Assembly (NCBI GenBank): GCA_013214695.1
Contig: JABSRX010000080.1
Location: forward strand, 1 to 41,929
Source of the DNA: Rhizobiaceae bacterium
Lineage (GTDB): Bacteria; Pseudomonadota; Alphaproteobacteria; Rhizobiales; Rhizobiaceae
Reading direction: 5' to 3'
Length of the DNA: 41,929 nucleotides
The stretch's first letter is position 1; each line of letters starts with the position of its first letter. This document shows, piece by piece, positions 1 to 8,134 of the stretch. Below the pieces are notes generated by a model, which was not told the origin of the DNA, searched no databases, and worked only from the letters and a program-made list of their open reading frames with translations. The position numbers and the translations under genes were made by a program.

Positions 1-371
1 AGTTTTCAGCCGAAGTCCACGCTCATCTTGGTCGCAGTCACGTGGAGTTCCTGACCAGCCTGCCGACATCGACGGTCGAGGGCGATTATTTCTTCTGCCA
101 TGCAGGTGTGAATCCACGGGCCAGCTTTGACCTGCAACGCGATTACGACCTGATCTGGATGCGCGAACCGTTTTTGTCGTGGGGCAAACCACTGGAGAAG
201 GTCGTAGTTCATGGCCACACGCCGCGCAAGCGGGTCGGGGAACATTCTCATCGGATCAATGTGGATACATCCTGCGTCTATGGTAACCTACTGACGGCAG
301 TTGTTCTGGAGGGCAAAGACCAGCGCTTCCTTCACGTCGCCGCAAAAGAAAACTACCGAACAGGCAATTGA
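1..371 (+). CDS. PPP-type metallophosphatase, C-terminal part
   Basis: This reading frame is open from the window edge (frame beginning at base 3) to a TGA at 369-371, so only the C-terminal ~120 residues are visible. It contains FFCHAGVNP, matching the metal-site FxHAG signature of serine/threonine PPP phosphatases and related diadenosine tetraphosphatases, and VVHGHTP, the later HGHT metal-ligand motif. A short VDTSCVYG segment follows, as in bacterial cytosolic PPP proteins. The family hydrolyses phosphomonoesters using two metal ions; the substrate cannot be told from this fragment. A GTG at 42 could be read as a start, but the frame continues upstream with plausible coding sequence, so I treat the gene as truncated by the window. 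Its stop overlaps the next start (TGATG), which suggests co-transcription with the following gene. Confidence 0.8.
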   Translation, partial: FSAEVHAHLGRSHVEFLTSLPTSTVEGDYFFCHAGVNPRASFDLQRDYDLIWMREPFLSWGKPLEKVVVHGHTPRKRVGEHSHRINVDTSCVYGNLLTAVVLEGKDQRFLHVAAKENYRTGN

Positions 372-1021
372 TGTCGCTTAGCCCGCTCCAGAACCGCGTC
401 TTTCCCGACGGTGCCATTGTGGCCACGCCTCAGCGCGGCACCATGTATGGCAATCGCGGCGGCAAGATCCACGATCAGGAAAGCCGCCAACTGCATCCCA
501 CCAAGCGCTGGGCGACCAAGCAATGGATTTGTTGTGTCCTGCGTTTCAAAGACCGGCGCCGACCGCTGATGGGACCGGGATATACCGAGATGTTCTTTCT
601 CGACGAGGTGACCGCCCTGGCTGCCGGTCATCGTCCCTGCTTTGAATGCCGGCGCCAGGACGCCATGCGCTTCGCACACGCCTGGCGCAATGATGGAACC
701 CGCGAAACCGCACCTGAAATGGATCGCGTCCTGCACACCCAGCGCTTGGACGGAAAATCAAAACGGCTGGTCGCCATCGAGTGGAACGAATTGCCCGTCG
801 GTGCGATGATCTCCCAGAACGAAAAATTCATCGCAAAGTCAGACAGCGGCCCGTTGCTTTGGTCGATGGACGGCTACCGTCCAATCGAAACCAACACCGA
901 TCTGGCGGGCAAGGTCGACTGCCTGACCCCGCAGGCCATTCTCACAACCTTGAGCAATGGATATCAACCACAATGGCATCCGTCTGCCGGTCCATCTGCG
1001 AGGCAAAATGCCCAGATATGA
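371..1021 (+). CDS. Conserved protein of unknown function with Cys-x2-Cys motif
   Basis: The protein has 216 residues. I chose the ATG at 371, which overlaps the upstream stop as TGATG; a TTG directly before it is in frame but less likely. I do not recognise a named family. There is no signal peptide or membrane segment, so it is probably cytosolic. Residues 75-95 read FFLDEVTALAAGHRPCFECRR, with C90 and C93 spaced like one half of the zinc site of the Ada N-terminal domain, where the pattern is roughly AxxAGyRPCxxCrP. C54 and C55 in ICCVL could complete a metal site; that is inference. The 3' end overlaps rsmE by 14 nt in another frame, so the genes are probably translated from one message. 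Confidence 0.75.
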   Translation: MSLSPLQNRVFPDGAIVATPQRGTMYGNRGGKIHDQESRQLHPTKRWATKQWICCVLRFKDRRRPLMGPGYTEMFFLDEVTALAAGHRPCFECRRQDAMRFAHAWRNDGTRETAPEMDRVLHTQRLDGKSKRLVAIEWNELPVGAMISQNEKFIAKSDSGPLLWSMDGYRPIETNTDLAGKVDCLTPQAILTTLSNGYQPQWHPSAGPSARQNAQI

Positions 1022-1766
1022 CTTTGTCAGCCAGCGCCTGTTTGTGGAGACAGCGCTGGCGCCGGATACTATGATTGATCTGGACCGGGCTCAGGCCAAT
1101 TATCTGCTCAAAGTTCTGCGTTTGAAGGATCAAGCACCGGTGCTGTTGTTCAATGGCCAAGACGGCGAATGGCAGGCCGAACTGGTGGCGCAAGGACGCA
1201 AAAAGGCAGCACTAAGGGTGGCTCGACAAACCCGGTCACAACCGCCATTGCCATCACACGACCTGCTCTATCTGTTCGCACCGATCAAACAGGCCCGCAT
1301 GGAATACATGGTTCAAAAAGCGGTGGAGATGGGTGTTTGCACACTGCAGCCCATATTGACCGACTATACACAACTCAGAAAGGTCAATCTGGAGCGCATG
1401 AAGGCGCATGCGCTGGAAGCAGCTGAGCAGTGTGGAATCCTGAACATTCCGGCGATCCATGAGCCCAAGTCGTTGAAAGACCTGATCAGTGACCTTCCTC
1501 AGGACCGGCGAATTCTGTTTTGCGATGAAGGCGAGGAATCACAAAATCCACTCTCTTTGCTTTCGGCACTGGAGGGGCAAGAACCCAGCAAACTGGCTGT
1601 CCTGATTGGCCCGGAGGGCGGATTTTCAGAAGACGAGCGTGCCTTGTTGCGCGGCCAGCCGAATATCACTCCGATTCCGCTGGGCCCAAGGGTCTTGCGG
1701 GCCGACACCGCCGCCGTCGCAGCATTGGCTCTGGTTCAGGCCGTTCTGGGTGACTGGCAGGACTGA
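1008..1766 (+). CDS. rsmE: 16S rRNA (uracil1498-N3)-methyltransferase RsmE
   Basis: RsmE methylates N3 of U1498 in 16S rRNA of the small ribosomal subunit using SAM. The 252-residue product has an N-terminal PUA-like part (FVSQRLF...HYLLKVLR-type segment, here NYLLKVLRLKD) and a C-terminal SPOUT domain. The SAM-knot motifs are clear: LIGPEGGFSEDE near residue 203 and LGPRVLRADTAAVAAL near 230. The frame extends upstream to an ATG at 957, but that would overlap the previous gene by 65 nt and give an atypical N-terminus; the ATG at 1008 gives the usual family length of about 245-255 residues. A gshA gene directly downstream is a familiar alphaproteobacterial arrangement. Confidence 0.95.
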   Translation: MPRYDFVSQRLFVETALAPDTMIDLDRAQANYLLKVLRLKDQAPVLLFNGQDGEWQAELVAQGRKKAALRVARQTRSQPPLPSHDLLYLFAPIKQARMEYMVQKAVEMGVCTLQPILTDYTQLRKVNLERMKAHALEAAEQCGILNIPAIHEPKSLKDLISDLPQDRRILFCDEGEESQNPLSLLSALEGQEPSKLAVLIGPEGGFSEDERALLRGQPNITPIPLGPRVLRADTAAVAALALVQAVLGDWQD

Positions 1767-1856
1767 TCAAAAATTTCGTCATAACCGCGATTTTTGCTTG
1801 CACAAGGCAATCAGTGCCGGGTAGCGATTTCGTATACGCGAACTGGAGCCTGGTTC

Positions 1857-3218
1857 ATGGCCCGAGATACAGTCGACACCACACCGCTTGAGGATCGGGC
1901 ACAATTGCTCGCGGCCGTTGAAGACGGTTGCAAGCCTAAGGATCAATGGCGGATCGGCACTGAGCACGAGAAGTTCGGTTTCTACAAATCCGACTTTTCA
2001 CCCGTACCCTACGAGGGTGACAACGGCATTCGCGCCGTGCTCGAAGGCATGAAAGCAAAAACCGGTTGGGATCCGATCATCGACGCCGGCAATATCATCG
2101 GCTTGGTCGCCACTGACGGGATGGGTGCCATCTCGCTGGAGCCAGGTGGTCAGTTTGAATTGTCCGGCGCCCCGTTGCGGACGATCCACGAGACCTGCCG
2201 GGAATCGAACCGTCATCTGGCACAATTGCGCGAAGTGGCCGAACCCATGGGCATGGGCTTTCTGGGTCTGGGAGGTAGCCCCAAGTGGAGTTTTGCCGAA
2301 ACACCGCAAATGCCCAAAAGCCGCTACGACATCATGCGCGCCTATATGCCGAAGGTCGGCAGCCATGGCCTCGATATGATGCACCGGACCTGCACGATCC
2401 AGGTCAATCTCGACTTTTCCTCAGAAGCCGACATGCGCACCAAGATGCAGGTTTCGACAAAGCTGCAGGCTGTAGCCTCTGCCCTGTTTGCCAATTCGCC
2501 GTTTACCGAAGGCAAGCCCAACGGCCTTCTGTCCTGGAGATCGGAAATCTGGCGCGACACCGACAATCAGCGGGCCGGTCTGCACAATCTGATGATGGAT
2601 GACTCGTTGACGTTTGAAAAATATGTCGACTGGGCTCTGTCCTGCCCGATGTATTTCATCATGCGCAACGGGGTCTATATCGATTGCACCCACATCACCT
2701 TCAAGGAGTTTCTCGACGGCGGCCTGGAGGGCGAAGTTGCCAATGAGGGCGATTGGACAAACCATTTGGGGACGCTGTTCCCCGATGTGCGTTTGAAGAA
2801 GTTCCTCGAAATGCGCGGAGCTGATGGCGGTCCATGGCGGCGCATTTGTGCCCTGCCAGCACTATGGGTTGGTCTTCTCTACGACGAAGGCGCTCTGGCC
2901 GATGCCAAAACGCTGACCGACGAGCTTTCATTTGACGACGTGCGCGCGATGCGAGACGCCGTTCCAACACACGGCCTCAAAGCCCCAGCCGGCAATCGCA
3001 CTGTGCTCGAATTGGCACGCGATATGCTGCAAATCTCGCACCAGGGACTGACTGCACGCGGGGAAATGAACGATCAGGGGGTTGATGAAAACCACTTCCT
3101 GGCACCGCTTGATGAAGTTGTCGCGCTCGGTGAGACACAGGCTGAGCGGTTGTTGAAACAGTTCAGCAGCAACTGGGATGGCGACATCAACCACATCTTT
3201 GAGGAATATGCCTATTGA
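1857..3218 (+). CDS. gshA: Glutamate-cysteine ligase, plant/alphaproteobacterial type
   Basis: This enzyme joins L-glutamate to L-cysteine with ATP, the first and limiting step of glutathione synthesis in the cytosol. The 453-residue product has the GTEHEKFGF motif near residue 39 that is diagnostic for the class shared with plants, then GQFELSGAPL near 97 and a long central region with the YFIMRNGVY and FLEMRGADGG motifs. The length fits the family (about 455). The frame opens at 1794, but the ATG at 1857 matches the usual N-terminus. It lies 90 nt after rsmE and its stop overlaps the TTG start of a GFA-like gene, so the two are likely translationally coupled. I see no gshB in the window. 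The family is redox-regulated by a disulfide in plants; that cannot be judged here. Confidence 0.93.
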   Translation: MARDTVDTTPLEDRAQLLAAVEDGCKPKDQWRIGTEHEKFGFYKSDFSPVPYEGDNGIRAVLEGMKAKTGWDPIIDAGNIIGLVATDGMGAISLEPGGQFELSGAPLRTIHETCRESNRHLAQLREVAEPMGMGFLGLGGSPKWSFAETPQMPKSRYDIMRAYMPKVGSHGLDMMHRTCTIQVNLDFSSEADMRTKMQVSTKLQAVASALFANSPFTEGKPNGLLSWRSEIWRDTDNQRAGLHNLMMDDSLTFEKYVDWALSCPMYFIMRNGVYIDCTHITFKEFLDGGLEGEVANEGDWTNHLGTLFPDVRLKKFLEMRGADGGPWRRICALPALWVGLLYDEGALADAKTLTDELSFDDVRAMRDAVPTHGLKAPAGNRTVLELARDMLQISHQGLTARGEMNDQGVDENHFLAPLDEVVALGETQAERLLKQFSSNWDGDINHIFEEYAY

Positions 3219-3622
3219 GCGCAGCGCTACCAGCTTCCGGTCGTTGCCTGTGCGGCGAAGTCACCTACGAGTGCACGGCCGAACCGAACTGGACGGCCTA
3301 CTGCCATTGCCAATCCTGCCGACTGAACACGGCCTCCCCCGCCACGGCCTATTTCGGCATGGCCAACGGCCAATGGCGCTGGACGGGCAAAGTGCCGTCA
3401 GTGTTTGTCAGCCGCGCTGATGTGCGCCGCTATTTCTGCAGCAATTGTGGTACGCCCGTCGCTTATGAATCAGACAGGTACCCCGACGAGATTCACTTCT
3501 ACACCGCTGCTCTCGTGAATTCTGCTGGGTTTGAACCAAGAGGCCATGTCCATTACGACGAGCATCTGGAGTGGTTCGACACCAATGACGATCTAAAGCG
3601 CATCGGCTCGGTCGGTCCCTAA
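3215..3622 (+). CDS. GFA/CENP-V-like zinc-binding protein
   Basis: This 135-residue protein belongs to the glutathione-dependent formaldehyde-activating (GFA) fold family. Its cysteines follow the family pattern: C11 and C13 (GRCLCGEV), C30, C32 and C35 (YCHCQSCR) and C75 and C78 (FCSNCGTP), enough for the two zinc sites. The only start that avoids truncating the first zinc motif is the TTG at 3215, which overlaps the gshA stop; this implies translational coupling with gshA. Linkage to glutathione synthesis makes a glutathione-related role attractive, but most members of this family have no proven substrate and the name GFA is often misapplied, so the reaction should be taken as unknown. No terminator is seen before the next gene. 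Confidence 0.85.
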   Translation: MSAALPASGRCLCGEVTYECTAEPNWTAYCHCQSCRLNTASPATAYFGMANGQWRWTGKVPSVFVSRADVRRYFCSNCGTPVAYESDRYPDEIHFYTAALVNSAGFEPRGHVHYDEHLEWFDTNDDLKRIGSVGP

Positions 3623-3701
3623 CAAATCCAGCAAAACGGGCCTTGCCATGAGGGCGCAGCTGCTGCCATTCTGCGGCTTTCAACCACCCAGGAATGCAAA
3701 A

Positions 3702-4694
3702 ATGAACCTCACGCAAATGCTGGTCACGCAGCAAAACGTCGATGAAATCAGCGCCAGGTTCGGCCTGACAGAAGAACAGACCCTTGAGGCAATGAACGCG
3801 GTGCTTCCGGCCTTTTCAGAAGGGTTGAAACGTCAAACAAATTCGCCGGGCGGTGCTGCAGATTTTCTGATGGCCCTGGCCAACGGCAATCACCAGCAAT
3901 ATGCCGACCAACCGAGCATGGCCATGGACTCGGCCGGGGTCAGCGAGGGCAATGCCATTCTGGGCCACCTGTTTGGCTCCAAAGATGTCAGCCGTGCCGT
4001 TGCCAAACATGCGGCAGCGTCAACCGGCATCAGCGATTCCATGTTCAAAGAACTGCTGCCGGCTCTCGCCTCAATGATCATGGGTGCCCTGTTTAAGGGC
4101 ATGACAGGTGGCAGCTCGTCGCGCAGTGGCGGCGGTGCCTTGGGCGGCATTGGCGACATTTTGGGTGAAGTGCTCACCGGCGGTCTCAGTGGCGGCGGTG
4201 GCAGCAGCGGCGGCGCCGCCGGCGGCGGCCTGCTGGGACAAATCCTTGAAGGCCTTGCTGGCGGCATGGTCAACGGTGCCGGACAAGGCACTCGCCGCCG
4301 CCGCTCATCCACGACGCGGCGCCGTCGCGGCAGTTCCGGCCTGCCCGGCATGTTCGAAGACCTGATCGGCGATGCCCTGGCCGGCGGCCAGCGGGCGCCT
4401 CAACGCTCAAGAAGGACACGAAAGGCGCCAAAACGGCGTTCAAGACAGACAACGTCCTCCAACGGGCTGGAAGGTTTGTTGGAAGATTTCCTGACGGGTG
4501 GTCAAGGAAAGCGACGCCGTTCAACACGGCGCAAGTCCACACCCAGCAGCCGATCCAAGACCCGCACCAACCGCAGCAGACAAGGCGGTGGCCTGGGTGA
4601 GATTTTCGGGGATTTTCTCGATGCCGGAGGCAATACCTCGTCGCGCCAGCAGCGCGATGCGGGCAGTATTTTCGACCAGTTCCTCGGTGGCTGA
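3702..4694 (+). CDS. DUF937 protein with repetitive Gly/Arg-rich tail
   Basis: The 330-residue product begins with a DUF937-type (YidB-like) region, residues 1-135, rich in small helices (MLVTQQNVDEISARFGL, FKELLPALASMIMGALF). The rest is low complexity. Six short hydrophobic-acidic modules ending in GG recur at about residues 147-161, 176-188, 213-229, 255-267, 297-310 and 320-330 (for example GLLEDFLTGG and GEIFGDFLDAGG), separated first by glycine-rich and then by Arg/Ser-rich linkers. No signal peptide is visible. I preferred the ATG at 3702, preceded by AGGA, to the ATG at 3648, because the extra residues look non-coding. Function is unknown; the tail suggests self-association or binding to a negatively charged partner such as nucleic acid (inference). 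Confidence 0.85.
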   Translation: MNLTQMLVTQQNVDEISARFGLTEEQTLEAMNAVLPAFSEGLKRQTNSPGGAADFLMALANGNHQQYADQPSMAMDSAGVSEGNAILGHLFGSKDVSRAVAKHAAASTGISDSMFKELLPALASMIMGALFKGMTGGSSSRSGGGALGGIGDILGEVLTGGLSGGGGSSGGAAGGGLLGQILEGLAGGMVNGAGQGTRRRRSSTTRRRRGSSGLPGMFEDLIGDALAGGQRAPQRSRRTRKAPKRRSRQTTSSNGLEGLLEDFLTGGQGKRRRSTRRKSTPSSRSKTRTNRSRQGGGLGEIFGDFLDAGGNTSSRQQRDAGSIFDQFLGG

Positions 4695-4704
4695 ATAAAT
4701 CAAT

Positions 4705-4744
4705 AAAAAAGCGGCGTGCTGGATAGGTGCTCCAACACGCCGCT
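4705..4744 (-). terminator. Rho-independent terminator for the DUF1127 gene
   Basis: The 8-bp arms GCGGCGTG (4711-4718) and CACGCCGC (about 4735-4742), extended inward by TGG/CCA after one mismatch, form a strong hairpin. The A-run at 4705-4710 becomes a U-tract 3' of the stem on the minus strand, so it terminates the minus-strand DUF1127 transcript. There is no T-run on the plus-strand side, although the stem may still help to end the DUF937 message. Confidence 0.75.
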
Positions 4745-4785
4745 CAGGCTGCTATAATTCACATGAGACTGTGAAATGAGGGGAA

Positions 4786-5085
4786 CTATTTGGACTGTCG
4801 CGCCCAAAAGCGGCGACGGGCGGCCAGTGCTCTCAGGTGCAGAGACGCATCGCCGCGAAAGGCCAGTGCCTCACGCACATCGCCGCGGGTAATACCCATG
4901 TCCATCAACGCCCAGTCGTCCAGCTTCAGCAGTCCGGCAATTTCGCGGCGTTTCTGCTGGCGACGGATCCATTTCTTAAGCGTGCGAAACAGGTCCTGTG
5001 GGCCCGGAACAAGGATGGATGTTCTGGTTGAATGATCTGTGTAGGCCATCGTCTTTCTCCGTTTTGGTGTGGCGTTGACAGTCAT
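4786..5085 (-). CDS. DUF1127 domain small protein
   Basis: The 99-residue basic protein carries a DUF1127 (YjiS-like) motif near residues 37-75: the pattern around KRREIAGLLKLDDWALMDMGI followed by TRGDVREA is the family hallmark (leucine-rich helix, then LxDMGIxRxxI). Small DUF1127 proteins of alphaproteobacteria have been linked to RNA binding and to phosphate and carbon metabolism, but this member has no assigned role. Two starts are plausible: the ATG at 5085, preceded by GAGGG, and the ATG at 5049 (MAYTDHS), preceded by GGAGAAAG; both have good spacing. The gene is divergent from a LysR regulator with a dyad between them, so it is a likely target of that regulator. Confidence 0.85.
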   Translation of the reverse strand: MTVNATPKRRKTMAYTDHSTRTSILVPGPQDLFRTLKKWIRRQQKRREIAGLLKLDDWALMDMGITRGDVREALAFRGDASLHLRALAARRRFWARQSK

Positions 5086-5132
5086 ATGGACCCTCTTGCA
5101 TCATTTGACCAACGAATGTTATTCATCGCACT

Positions 5133-5149
5133 CATCAACATCTTTGATG
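5133..5149. promoter_or_regulatory. LysR-type T-N11-A operator dyad
   Basis: CATCAA-CATCT-TTGATG is a perfect 6-bp inverted repeat with a 5-nt centre and contains a T-N11-A box, the classical LysR-type recognition pattern. It lies between the divergent DUF1127 gene and the LysR gene, about 17 nt before the LysR start. That position suits autoregulation plus control of the divergent gene. Assignment to this regulator is inference. Confidence 0.65.
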
Positions 5150-5165
5150 GGTTGGAGATTTGCTC

Positions 5166-6110
5166 ATGTATTGGCTTGATACCGACCAGTTGCGTACTTT
5201 TCTTGCTGTAGAACAAACACTTAGCTTCACCAAGGCGGCTGAGATTGTGTCCAAGACACAGTCTGCAGTCTCGATGCAGATCAAAAAACTCGAAGAAAAT
5301 ATCGGCAAACCGCTGTTCATGCGTTTGGGCAGATCAATCGAATTGACACCAGACGGTCACAAGCTTGTGGGCTATGCACGCGAGATCATTGAAGCCTCAA
5401 ACCGCGCCATGGCGGCCTTCGATGAGGAAGCGCTGCGCGGCAGCGTCTATCTGGGCACCGCGGACGACTATGCCGAGCGCTTTTTGCCCTCCATTCTGGC
5501 TGGATTTTCCGAATCCAATCCCTTCGTCGAGGTGAGCGTTGTATGTGAGAACACCTATGGATTGCGGCAGCGGATCAAGTCCGGTGAGTTGGATGTGGCG
5601 ATTGTCACCCACAACGAGGCCCGCGAACATTCCGAGCTCATTCGTCGCGAACCTCTACTCTGGGTCACCTCGGCGCGGCACAACACGCATTTGCAGGATG
5701 TCCTCCCCCTTGCCCTGGGCAGCCCCCATTGCATTTGGCGGGAATCGGCAATCGCCGCAATGGAGGAGCAGAAACGCAAGTTCCGCATGCTCTACACCAG
5801 CTTTTCGGCCACCGTAGTGGGATCGGCTGTGCTGGCCGGTTTGGCGGTATCTGTTCAACCGGAATCAGCCCTGCGTCCTGGTATGCGGGTACTGACCGAG
5901 CGCGACGGCTTCCCCGCTCTGCCAGATGCCGAGATCGGCCTGCTGCGTGGACGACGTGAAAAGAACATCGTCACAGAAGCGCTGGTAACTCATATCCGCA
6001 GCAGTCTCGACGCCATGTCTGTGCCGGACTACGTCGTGCCCCCCTCCATAGTCACGCCTGACATGATTGCCCGCCCACCCAAGCAACCGAAAAGCCCGGT
6101 GAATTGCTAG
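5166..6110 (+). CDS. LysR-family transcriptional regulator
   Basis: The 314-residue protein has an N-terminal winged helix-turn-helix (residues about 3-62: DQLRTFLAVEQTLSFTKAAE, then VSKTQSAVSMQIKKLEE and GKPLF.R), followed by a periplasmic-binding-protein-like effector domain from about residue 90 (LGTADDYAERFLPSIL). I chose the ATG at 5166 over the TTG at 5160 because GGAG sits about 8 nt upstream. The family activates or represses genes in response to a small ligand and usually regulates a divergent neighbour; here that neighbour encodes a DUF1127 protein and the shared intergenic region holds a T-N11-A dyad. The ligand is unknown. The C-terminal ~25 residues are Pro-rich and probably disordered. 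Confidence 0.93.
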   Translation: MYWLDTDQLRTFLAVEQTLSFTKAAEIVSKTQSAVSMQIKKLEENIGKPLFMRLGRSIELTPDGHKLVGYAREIIEASNRAMAAFDEEALRGSVYLGTADDYAERFLPSILAGFSESNPFVEVSVVCENTYGLRQRIKSGELDVAIVTHNEAREHSELIRREPLLWVTSARHNTHLQDVLPLALGSPHCIWRESAIAAMEEQKRKFRMLYTSFSATVVGSAVLAGLAVSVQPESALRPGMRVLTERDGFPALPDAEIGLLRGRREKNIVTEALVTHIRSSLDAMSVPDYVVPPSIVTPDMIARPPKQPKSPVNC

Positions 6111-6165
6111 GGGAAGTGCCGATTGAATTGGTGAAGCGCGGAACTTTGCGTGTTAAGGAAAAAGC

Positions 6166-7737
6166 ATGAATCGCCCCAGTTCCAATGCGCTTGAGGTGAC
6201 GGTTACCGAACTGTCCGGCAAGCTGAAGAAAACCGTTGAAGATACGTTTGGCTATGTGCGGGTACGTGGCGAAATTTCCGGATTTCGCGGACCGCATTCA
6301 TCTGGCCATTGCTATTTTGCCCTCAAGGACGAACGCGCCCGTCTGGAGGCGGTGATTTGGCGCGGTCAGGCTGCCAAACTGAAGCACATGCCGGAGGAAG
6401 GCCTGGAGGTGATTGCCTCAGGCAAACTGACGACCTATCCCGGTTCCTCGAAATATCAGATTGTCATCGACAATCTCGAACCGGCAGGTGCCGGTGCGCT
6501 GATGGCGCTGCTGGAGGAAAGGCGCAAGAAGCTTGGAGCTGAAGGCCTGTTTGATCCGGCGCGCAAGCAGCTTTTGCCCTTCATGCCAAAGGTCATCGGG
6601 GTGATCACGTCGCCAACCGGCGCGGTGATCCGGGACATTTTGCACAGGATCAGTGATCGCTTTCCGGTCCACGTGATCGTTTGGCCGGTCCGTGTTCAGG
6701 GTGAAACTTCGGGACGGGAAGTGGCGAACGGTATTTATCAATTGAATCAGATACCTGATGATGGTTCATCGCCATTGCCGCGTCCCGATGTGATCATCGT
6801 CGCCCGCGGTGGTGGCTCTCTGGAGGACCTGTGGGGTTTCAACGACGAAGCGCTTGTCCGTTCTGCAGCTGCGTCGATGATACCTGTAATTTCAGCTGTC
6901 GGTCATGAAACGGACTGGACACTGATCGACCATGCAGCCGATTGGCGCGCACCAACGCCAACAGCGGCTGCTGAGAAGGCCGTGCCGGTGAAAGCCGAGT
7001 TGGAGGCGACCCTGGCCGACCTCGCAGCCCGATTGCGCGGCAGCATCACACGTTTGCGCGAAAAGAACCGCTCCGACCTGCGTTCTGTGGTGCGGGGATT
7101 GGCGACACCGGACAATCTATTGGCCATGCCACGCCGTCAGTTTGACGAGGCCAGCGGCCGGCTTGGCCGAAGCCTGGGAAACCGTGTGCAAGTCGCTCGC
7201 ACGCGTTTCAATCAGGGGGGCAACCGTCTCTCCCCGGCTTCTTTGACCCGTTTGATCGGCCATCACCGCGAGCGCTTTTCCGCACTGGAACCGCGCAGCA
7301 AGCGCGCCATGGCAAGCGCATTTCAATCCCGGCAAGAACGACTCTCATCGGCGGCGCGCCTTATCCGCCCGGCACCGCTCGAGAAACAAATTCAGGGCGG
7401 AATACAATCACTTAACAGGCTAGAGGCCCAGTTGAGAATCCGGGTACCCGGTGAACTAGCCGCCAAAAGAGAGCGATTGGAACGCAATCACCGCCTTCTC
7501 AACTCGCTTTCTTATCAGGGAGTGTTGGACCGCGGTTTCGCCGTCATCCGCAACGCGCAGGACACGCCGATCAATGACGTCAGCTCAATAAAGTCAGGGG
7601 CAGCCCTATCGATTGAGATGCGAGACGGAAAGATCCAGGCTGTTGCGGCAACGAGCGCCCAAGGGTCAACCAAACCCGCCCCAAAGCCTACGCCAAAGAA
7701 GCAAACACCGGCCAAGGATCAGGGGTCCCTGTTCTAG
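6166..7737 (+). CDS. xseA: Exodeoxyribonuclease VII large subunit
   Basis: XseA is the large subunit of exonuclease VII, which digests single-stranded DNA from both ends to oligonucleotides together with XseB. The 523-residue product has an N-terminal OB-fold (residues about 10-105, with [23 protein letters not shown]), the catalytic region with [16 protein letters not shown], the glycine-rich [15 protein letters not shown] and [11 protein letters not shown] motifs, a long helical region from about residue 270 to 440, and the C-terminal VLDRGFAVI motif. The Lys/Pro-rich tail (about 35 residues) is longer than in E. coli. The start at 6166 follows AAGGAAAAAGC. No xseB is present in the window. 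Confidence 0.97.
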   Translation: MNRPSSNALEVTVTELSGKLKKTVEDTFGYVRVRGEISGFRGPHSSGHCYFALKDERARLEAVIWRGQAAKLKHMPEEGLEVIASGKLTTYPGSSKYQIVIDNLEPAGAGALMALLEERRKKLGAEGLFDPARKQLLPFMPKVIGVITSPTGAVIRDILHRISDRFPVHVIVWPVRVQGETSGREVANGIYQLNQIPDDGSSPLPRPDVIIVARGGGSLEDLWGFNDEALVRSAAASMIPVISAVGHETDWTLIDHAADWRAPTPTAAAEKAVPVKAELEATLADLAARLRGSITRLREKNRSDLRSVVRGLATPDNLLAMPRRQFDEASGRLGRSLGNRVQVARTRFNQGGNRLSPASLTRLIGHHRERFSALEPRSKRAMASAFQSRQERLSSAARLIRPAPLEKQIQGGIQSLNRLEAQLRIRVPGELAAKRERLERNHRLLNSLSYQGVLDRGFAVIRNAQDTPINDVSSIKSGAALSIEMRDGKIQAVAATSAQGSTKPAPKPTPKKQTPAKDQGSLF

Positions 7738-7781
7738 ATCAAAACGGACCACAATTTGTTTGAAGTTTGGAAGGGGCGAAA

Positions 7782-7858
7782 TGGTACGGCTGGAAGGAGT
7801 TGAACCATCGACCTCTGGCGCCACAAGCCAGCGCTCTAACCAGCTGAGCTACAGCCGC
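7782..7858 (-). tRNA. tRNA-His (anticodon GTG)
   Basis: The minus strand folds as a full cloverleaf of 77 nt including an encoded CCA. The acceptor is GCGGCTG pairing with CAGCCGT, the D-arm starts TAGCTCAGCTGG, and the anticodon stem CTGGC/GCCAG encloses the loop TTGTGGC with anticodon GTG. The T-loop is TTCAACT. Position 73 is A and the first pair is G1:U72, with no need for an encoded G-1; this is the known alphaproteobacterial variant of tRNA-His. The T-stem GATGG/CCTTC has one U-U mismatch. The gene sits antisense to the region just after xseA. Confidence 0.95.
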
Positions 7859-7907
7859 ACATTTCAAGCATCGCACCACGGCGAAGCTCACGTTACTTAG
7901 GACCAAA

Positions 7908-7953
7908 CGGTTTGCGGAGCAAGCCTGATCGTGCTCCGAAACGGCCTATTTTT
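7908..7953 (+). terminator. Likely rho-independent terminator beyond tRNA-His
   Basis: CGGTTTGCGGAGCA (7908-7921) pairs with TGCTCCGAAACGG (7932-7944) with one bulge and one mismatch around a 10-nt loop, and is followed by CCTATTTTTG. The T-run is on the plus strand. The nearest plus-strand gene upstream is xseA, so the xseA transcript may run antisense across tRNA-His before ending here. It could also be an attenuator ahead of the large kinase gene. Confidence 0.6.
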
Positions 7954-8134
7954 GCGATAATTTGCCCATTCGGGGCGCTTTGTGCAGTTAACTTTGAAAC
8001 GCAAAAGTTTGATCGCTTTCCCCATCACGGTGGATTGTATGTCCAAAAAGCGGTATTTACACTTTGTTAAGAAGTGAAGGGCCTCTGGGTGCAGCCCGCT
8101 GAGCACAGTTACGGTCCAAGAAGAGTGGTTGAGT

